Below, piece after piece: positions 5,830 to 9,416 of a stretch of 9,416 bases of DNA. Position numbers and translations under genes: made by a program. Source of the stretch: Verrucomicrobia subdivision 3 bacterium UBA7542 (GTDB lineage Bacteria > Verrucomicrobiota > Verrucomicrobiia > Limisphaerales > UBA11358); the NCBI GenBank assembly GCA_002479245.1, contig DLMG01000079.1, positions 1,212 through 10,627 of the forward strand. The letters are read 5' to 3'. Positions within the stretch are counted from its first letter, which is position 1, and every line of letters starts with the position of its first letter. A model generated the notes under the pieces. The model searched no databases. It saw only the letters and a program-made list of their open reading frames with translations, and was not told the DNA's origin.

Positions 5830-5834
5830 CTCCT
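5830..5834 (-). promoter_or_regulatory. Shine-Dalgarno site of the TRL-like lipoprotein gene
   Basis: The minus strand reads AGGAG here, seven bases before the ATG at 5822. It is the clearest ribosome-binding site in the window; most other genes here have weak ones or none. Confidence 0.8.
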
Positions 5835-5877
5835 TTTGTTCTTGGTTTCAGTTCATTGTTTGTTTCCCGCAGGTGAA

Positions 5878-5906
5878 CGGCTAAGAAAACAACGCTTCCC
5901 TGTCAA
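5878..5906 (-). promoter_or_regulatory. Possible promoter of the TRL-like lipoprotein gene
   Basis: A perfect -35 hexamer TTGACA lies on the minus strand at 5901-5906, about 80 bases upstream of the start codon. The -10 position at 17-base spacing reads TAGCCG, a poor match, so the assignment rests on the -35 box alone. Confidence 0.3.
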
Positions 5907-5979
5907 GCGCAGATAATTGCCGGAGGGTGGAAGGGGCGCACCTTGACACTGCGACAAGCCAAGTTGCATCGTTTCGGAA

Positions 5980-6047
5980 GGAACGCCGGATTCATCCGGC
6001 AGGACATTTTATCACGTGTGCCCGCTGCCGCATGAATGCGGCGTTCC
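5980..6047. repeat. Composite inverted repeat, family 3 (TTCA/TGAA loops)
   Basis: Two facing hairpins: 5985-6000 (stem GCCGGA, loop TTCA) and 6027-6042 (stem GCCGCA, loop TGAA, the reverse complement of TTCA). The outer flank GGAAC (5980-5984) is mirrored by GTTCC (6043-6047). The left arm 5980-6002 and the reverse complement of 6025-6047 agree at 21 of 23 positions; the two differences are a matched pair within the stem (G-C in one arm, C-G in the other). The right edge abuts the hydrolase relic. Confidence 0.82.
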
Positions 6048-6196
6048 CGTCGCAGTGCCCAGGTCCGCCCGGGTGGAAGGAAGTGTTTGCATTCTGGCTG
6101 CAAAACGGACGGGCGACAGGCGGAAGGCCGCAGTGAACGTCGCCAAATTTGGTTCCCGTGCGAAGCCGCCTGGGTTCTCCAGTTCGATGGCGGGCG
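6048..6196 (+). pseudogene. Relic of the alpha/beta hydrolase gene 3' end and its downstream flank
   Basis: One frame reads PGPPGWKEVFAFWLQNGR then ATGGRPQ and a stop at 6134-6136. This matches the hydrolase C-terminus (SPAWWKEVFAFWQQNRPA, then KSGQPK and stop) at about 13 of 21 residues. DNA similarity continues about 60 bases past both stop codons, to AGTTCGATGGC here versus AGTTCGACGGC at 4643. Overall roughly three quarters of about 120 positions agree by eye, with small gaps. Only the last codons survive: the rest of the gene is missing and the left edge coincides with the family 3 palindrome. It is therefore a truncated duplicate, not a functional gene. Confidence 0.65.
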
Positions 6197-6233
6197 CGGG
6201 TTGAGTAATTTCCTGCTCGCCAATCGCGCCGTT

Positions 6234-6253
6234 TTCGCCGATTTTTAGGCGAA
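6234..6253 (+). promoter_or_regulatory. Small hairpin covering the dapA ribosome-binding region
   Basis: TTCGCC (6234-6239) can pair with GGCGAA (6248-6253) around an 8-base AT-rich loop. The right arm overlaps the only Shine-Dalgarno-like sequence (AGGCGA, 6247-6252) before the dapA ATG at 6260. In the mRNA this could reduce initiation. No longer riboswitch-like structure, such as a lysine riboswitch, was recognised upstream. Confidence 0.3.
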
Positions 6254-6259
6254 TTGATT

Positions 6260-7138
6260 ATGTTTACCGGCACTTACACCGCGATGGTCACCCCGTTCAA
6301 AAACGGCGCAGTGGACGAAACCGCACTCAACCGCCTGATCCAATTGCAAATCAAGGGCGGCGTGGACGGCATCGTGCCCGTCGGCACCACCGGCGAATCG
6401 CCGACGGTGGATTGCGAGGAACACATTCGCATCATTGAACGCTCGGTGAAATTTGCCCGCGGCAAAGTCAAAGTCATCGCCGGCACCGGCGCGAATTCGA
6501 CGAAAGAGGCGATTTATCTGACGCAACGGGCCGAGGATGTCGGCGCGGACGGTTCGCTCCAGGTCGCGCCCTATTACAACAAACCGTCGCAGGAAGGATT
6601 GTTCCAGCACTTCCGCGCCATCGCCCGCGCGACGAGACTGCCCATCGTGCTTTACAGCATCCCGGGACGCTGCGGCATTGAAATCGGCGTCGAGACGGTC
6701 AGCCGCCTGGCGCGCGAATGCAAAAACATCATTGGCATCAAGGAAGCCGGCGGCAGCGCCGACAGGGTGTCGGCGTTGCGCGCGGCGCTCGGTCCGAAAT
6801 TTGAGATTTTGTCCGGCGACGATTCGCTGACGCTGCCGTTCATGGCCGTCGGCGCGCAGGGCGTCATCAGCGTGGCGTCGAACGTCATTCCGCGCGAAGT
6901 CACGCAGATGGTGAATGCGTTCGCTCACGGCCAAATCCGGAAAGCCTCGCAGCTTCACGCGAAATTTTATCCGCTGTTTAAGGATTTGTTCATCGAGACC
7001 AATCCGGTCCCGGTCAAGGCCGCGCTGGCGATGATGGGCTTGATGGCCGAAGAATATCGTTTGCCGCTTGTACCGCTGAGCGCAGTCAATCGCGCGAAAT
7101 TGCGCGCGACGTTGAAGGCGTGTGGAATTTTGAAATGA
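6260..7138 (+). CDS. dapA: 4-hydroxy-tetrahydrodipicolinate synthase (DapA)
   Basis: The 292-residue enzyme condenses pyruvate with aspartate-semialdehyde, the first committed step of diaminopimelate and lysine synthesis in the cytosol. It opens with MFTGTYTAMVTPF, and its length equals that of E. coli DapA. Active-site features are in place: VGTTGESPT with T43-T44, APYYNKPSQEG with Y106, catalytic Y132 in VLYSIPGRCG, and the Schiff-base lysine K161 in GIKEAGG. The common YNVPGRTG motif is changed to YSIPGRCG here. The ATG at 6260 is preferred to a TTG two codons earlier because it matches the family N-terminus and has AGGCGA seven bases upstream. dapB follows 69 bases downstream in the same direction, so the two are probably co-transcribed. 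Confidence 0.97.
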   Translation: MFTGTYTAMVTPFKNGAVDETALNRLIQLQIKGGVDGIVPVGTTGESPTVDCEEHIRIIERSVKFARGKVKVIAGTGANSTKEAIYLTQRAEDVGADGSLQVAPYYNKPSQEGLFQHFRAIARATRLPIVLYSIPGRCGIEIGVETVSRLARECKNIIGIKEAGGSADRVSALRAALGPKFEILSGDDSLTLPFMAVGAQGVISVASNVIPREVTQMVNAFAHGQIRKASQLHAKFYPLFKDLFIETNPVPVKAALAMMGLMAEEYRLPLVPLSAVNRAKLRATLKACGILK

Positions 7139-7144
7139 TCGTTG

Positions 7145-7195
7145 AAACGTGATGCGTGAAACGTGAATCACGCATCGGCATCATGCTTCACGTTT
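7145..7195. repeat. Nested palindrome between dapA and dapB
   Basis: GATGCGTGA (7151-7159) and its exact reverse complement (7168-7176) form a 9-bp stem. Outside it, AAACGTGA (7145-7152) can pair with TCACGTTT (7188-7195). ACGTTTT-type units repeat up to the dapB start codon. The element fills nearly all of the 69-base junction. The same GTGAAACGTGA wording repeats within it, which suggests a short dispersed intergenic repeat. dapB has no recognisable Shine-Dalgarno downstream of it. Confidence 0.75.
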
Positions 7196-7207
7196 TACGT
7201 TTTACGT

Positions 7208-7942
7208 ATGACCAAAATCATTATCACCGGAGCCAAAGGCCGCATGGGCAAGGCGCTCATCGCCTGCGCGCCAAATTTTCGCGAACTTGAAATCGTTGGC
7301 CAGATTGACGTCGGGGACGATCTCGGCGCGGTCATTGCGCGCGGCGATGTGGTGGTTGATTTCAGTTCGCAGACGGCGACGGTCAGCGTTGCCGACCTTT
7401 GCGCGCAGCACCAAAAGGCGCTGGTCATCGGCACCACCGGCCATACGGACACGAACACGTTTGAAGTCAGGTTGCGGAAGGCGCAAATTCCCATCGTCTG
7501 GGCGTCGAATTTTTCGACCGGTGTGAATGCGCTGTTCTGGCTCACGCGCAAAGCGGCGGAAATTCTGGGGCCGGACTTCGACCTGGAAATCATCGAAATC
7601 CATCATCGCCTGAAAAAGGACGCGCCGAGCGGCACGGCAAAAACGCTGGCGGGGATTTTGGCCGATGTGCGCAAACTGCACCTTGAAAAAGCGGCGCGGC
7701 ACGGGCGCGTTGGCATGGTCGGCGAACGCACCCTGACGGAAATCGGCATTCATTCCGTGCGCGGCGGCGACGTGGTGGGCGATCACACGGTCATTTTTGC
7801 TAACACCGGCGAGCGCCTCGAACTGACCCACAAGGCGTCGAGCCGCGACACCTTTGCCAACGGCGCGTTGCGCGCGGCGCTCTGGGTGGTAAAGCAAAAG
7901 CCCGGTCTCTACGACATGCAGGACGTGCTGGGGTTGAAGTGA
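7208..7942 (+). CDS. dapB: 4-hydroxy-tetrahydrodipicolinate reductase (DapB)
   Basis: The 244-residue enzyme uses NAD(P)H to reduce the DapA product in the second step of this branch. The nucleotide-binding loop is GAKGRMG (8-14). IGTTGH and ASNFSTGVN (N101) follow. The catalytic block EIHHRLKKDAPSGTA carries H132 and K136, equivalent to H159 and K163 of the E. coli enzyme. RGGDVVGDHTVIF and a C-terminal RAALWVV helix complete the fold. It is about 30 residues shorter than E. coli DapB, within the range of compact family members. The ATG at 7208 was chosen because MTKIIITGAKGRMG is the family N-terminus; the open frame from 7163 only translates the upstream palindrome. It lies downstream of dapA and upstream of folK, likely in one operon. 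Confidence 0.96.
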   Translation: MTKIIITGAKGRMGKALIACAPNFRELEIVGQIDVGDDLGAVIARGDVVVDFSSQTATVSVADLCAQHQKALVIGTTGHTDTNTFEVRLRKAQIPIVWASNFSTGVNALFWLTRKAAEILGPDFDLEIIEIHHRLKKDAPSGTAKTLAGILADVRKLHLEKAARHGRVGMVGERTLTEIGIHSVRGGDVVGDHTVIFANTGERLELTHKASSRDTFANGALRAALWVVKQKPGLYDMQDVLGLK

Positions 7943-7945
7943 ACC

Positions 7946-8015
7946 GTAGGAGACGACGTAAGGAGTCTCTAACCAAATATACAAAAATAATGAGCCTCCT
8001 CACGTCGGCTCCTAC
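7946..8015. repeat. Inverted repeat, family 5, overlapping the folK start
   Basis: The arms 7946-7969 and 7992-8015 are reverse complements at 21 of 24 positions (shared cores GTAGGAG and GACGT). They are separated by a 22-base AT-rich spacer (7970-7991). The left arm starts 3 bases after the dapB stop codon. The right arm begins at the G of the folK ATG and runs through codon 9. In RNA this would make a long stem enclosing the start codon. It looks like an inserted palindromic element that has been absorbed into the gene. Confidence 0.82.
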
Positions 8016-8505
8016 TTTGGTTTTTGTAGCACTCGGCTCCAACCTCGGTGATTCGCGACGAATCATTCTGGATGCGATGGCACGTTTGCAGGAACTTTCC
8101 CCCTCATCGCTGCTTAAATCTTCGCTGTGGCAGACGTCTCCGGTAAATTGTCCGCCAAACTCGCCGCCGTTTGTGAACGCCGTTGCCGCCCTGGTGCCGT
8201 TTGCGGACGAAACGCCGGAATCGTTGCTTCAGAAACTCCGCGCGTTGGAAAAGGAATTCGGCCGGCCGCCGAAAAAAGTTTTGAATGAGCCGCGTTCGCT
8301 GGATTTGGATCTGATTGCGTTTGGCACGGAAACGCGAAATTCACCAGAATTGATTTTGCCGCATCCGCGAGCGCATCTGCGCCGGTTTGTGCTTCAGCCG
8401 TTGAACGAAATCGCGCCGGATTTAATCCTGCCGGGACAATCCCATACGGTTTCCCGGCTGCTGGCTGAACTGCCAGATAAAGAAATCGTAACGCGGCTGG
8501 TTTAA
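7990..8505 (+). CDS. folK: 2-amino-4-hydroxy-6-hydroxymethyldihydropteridine pyrophosphokinase (FolK)
   Basis: The 171-residue enzyme transfers pyrophosphate from ATP to 6-hydroxymethyl-dihydropterin, the step before dihydropteroate synthase in folate synthesis. Family motifs are in order: VFVALGSNLGD (11-21), SSLWQTSPV, FVNAVAAL, LRALEKEFGR, the magnesium-binding PRSLDLDLIAFG (D105 and D107, equivalent to D95 and D97 of E. coli), and LPHPRAHLRRFVLQPL with H125. The ATG at 7990 gives nine residues (MSLLTSAPT) that come from the palindrome and are not part of the conserved domain. A TTG at codon 10 is the other possible start. No Shine-Dalgarno is visible before 7990. The 47-base gap to dapB suggests co-transcription. 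Confidence 0.94.
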   Translation: MSLLTSAPTLVFVALGSNLGDSRRIILDAMARLQELSPSSLLKSSLWQTSPVNCPPNSPPFVNAVAALVPFADETPESLLQKLRALEKEFGRPPKKVLNEPRSLDLDLIAFGTETRNSPELILPHPRAHLRRFVLQPLNEIAPDLILPGQSHTVSRLLAELPDKEIVTRLV

Positions 8506-8587
8506 CGGCTGCAATCGGGCACTGCCACCGTTCGGCGCCCCATCCCGCCTTCTGCGGAACGATCCGCGTGATTGACCCTGTCATTTA

Positions 8588-8603
8588 CCGTCCCGCAGGA
8601 CGG
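8588..8603. repeat. Short hairpin between folK and the dGTPase-like gene
   Basis: CCGTCC (8588-8593) pairs with GGACGG (8598-8603) around CGCA, and GCGTAGC follows. It sits between two convergent genes but has no T tract on either side, so it is not a clear terminator. I see nothing else recognisable in 8506-8657. Confidence 0.45.
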
Positions 8604-8657
8604 GCGTAGCAGCACTGCGAGGGTGGACGCGGGCGCTCCCGGAGAAAAGTTGCGCAA

Positions 8658-9416
8658 TCAAGCCTTCAGGGTTTTGCCAAAAAGCCGTTGGTATTCGAGC
8701 ATGACATAGCGGTCGGTCATGCCGGCCAGATAATCACACACGGCGCGGTGCAGCCCGGTCTGGCGGCTCCGGCGGCGCGCGCCTTCGCCGATTTCGCGCG
8801 GGTGGGCAAGGTAATACTTGAAAAGGCGTCTGAGCATCCGCACGGCGCGCAGGTTCGGCTGATACACGACAGGGTTGTAATAGAGATTTTTGTAGAGGTA
8901 ATCGCGCAGTTCAAGGTTCAACGCGCGGCGTTCGGGGCTGTATTGCACCAGCGCCTTCGGGAAACGCCGCACGTCGTCGGCTGACCGAACGTCCGCCGCA
9001 CGAATGAGGCGTTCGCTGTTTTCGACGACGTCCTGGATTTGCAGGTCAATGAGGGTGCGGATGATGAAATAACGGCGTGATTCGTCGGGCAAATCGCCGT
9101 GTTCCTTTTTCACAAGCCGCGCGGCATGTGCCCAGAGGCGGACGTTGCGGATCAAATTTTTTTCCGACAGCAATTCCGAGTCAAGGCCGTCGTCGAGGTC
9201 GTGGCTATAGTAGGTGATTTCGTCGGCAAGGTTGGCAATTTGAGCCTCCAGTGAGGAATTTTTGGCGTCAAAACATGCTCTTTTGGCGGGGTGGTCGTAG
9301 GCGGTGTAATGCTTGACCAGCCCTTCACGGACCTCCCACGTCAGGTTCAGGCCGGGGAAATCGGGATATTTTTGTTCAAGTTCCTCGACGATGCGGAGGC
9401 TGTGGCGGTTGTGTTC
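8658..9416 (-). CDS. dGTPase-like HD-domain dNTP triphosphohydrolase (C-terminal part)
   Basis: The minus-strand frame stays open from the window edge to the stop at 8658, so 252 C-terminal residues are present and the N-terminus lies beyond 9416. The visible part begins EHNRHSLRIVEELEQKYP, then FPGLNLTWEVREGLVKHY, then SLEAQIANLADEITYYSHDL and DDGL. This is the characteristic second half of the Dgt-type HD domain, including the last metal-binding aspartate in the ADEITY block. An HD-associated C-terminal domain follows. The metal-binding HD dyad itself would be upstream, outside the window. These enzymes cleave dNTPs to nucleoside and triphosphate, helping nucleotide-pool control. An internal TTG at 9173 is not the real start, since conserved sequence runs through it. 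The gene is convergent with folK. Confidence 0.9.
   Translation of the reverse strand, partial: EHNRHSLRIVEELEQKYPDFPGLNLTWEVREGLVKHYTAYDHPAKRACFDAKNSSLEAQIANLADEITYYSHDLDDGLDSELLSEKNLIRNVRLWAHAARLVKKEHGDLPDESRRYFIIRTLIDLQIQDVVENSERLIRAADVRSADDVRRFPKALVQYSPERRALNLELRDYLYKNLYYNPVVYQPNLRAVRMLRRLFKYYLAHPREIGEGARRRSRQTGLHRAVCDYLAGMTDRYVMLEYQRLFGKTLKA

Noticed and set aside
6245..7984. Long minus-strand ORFs opposite dapA and dapB
   Set aside because: These are GC-rich antisense shadows of two unmistakable enzymes.

Overview
The window looks like a chromosomal segment of a Verrucomicrobiota bacterium, probably near Pedosphaera/Limisphaerales. This is inferred from a giant BspA-type leucine-rich-repeat protein ending in the FYRL-type tail common in that phylum, a short C4 zinc-ribbon protein of the type found there, a REP-associated transposase, and many short palindromic repeats between genes. 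No rRNA, tRNA or CRISPR array was seen. The species is not determinable from the sequence alone.

Layout. 1-911: a REP-associated tyrosine transposase (RAYT) gene bracketed by hairpin clusters in inverted orientation. 1054-3498: a secreted 814-residue LRR protein, followed by a third hairpin cluster (3551-3649) and a possible relic of a RAYT C-terminus. 3733-4599: a membrane-anchored alpha/beta hydrolase. 4600-4978 (379 bases): no confident gene; it holds a perfect hairpin, a two-hairpin composite palindrome, a strong-looking promoter and a possible leader ORF for the next gene. 4979-5359: the zinc-ribbon protein. 5499-5822 (minus): a TRL-like lipoprotein with its own Shine-Dalgarno site and intrinsic terminator, convergent with the zinc-ribbon gene. 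5823-6259 (437 bases): no intact gene; it holds the lipoprotein's upstream region, another composite palindrome and a relic matching the 3' end and downstream flank of the hydrolase gene. 6260-8505: dapA, dapB and folK in one direction, with palindromic elements at both junctions. 8658-9416 (minus): the C-terminal part of a dGTPase-like HD phosphohydrolase that runs off the window.

How the parts fit. dapA and dapB encode consecutive steps of lysine/diaminopimelate synthesis (peptidoglycan precursor). folK makes a folate precursor and appears to share their transcription unit. The other genes look like independent units.

The most striking theme is that most gene boundaries carry composite palindromes of several unrelated families. 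In at least three of them the loops and flanks are constant while the two sides of each stem change together, as expected for elements maintained or recognised as folded DNA or RNA. One of these families is the REP set around the RAYT. In two places a repeat has become part of a gene: it supplies the RAYT stop codon, and the start codon and first residues of FolK.
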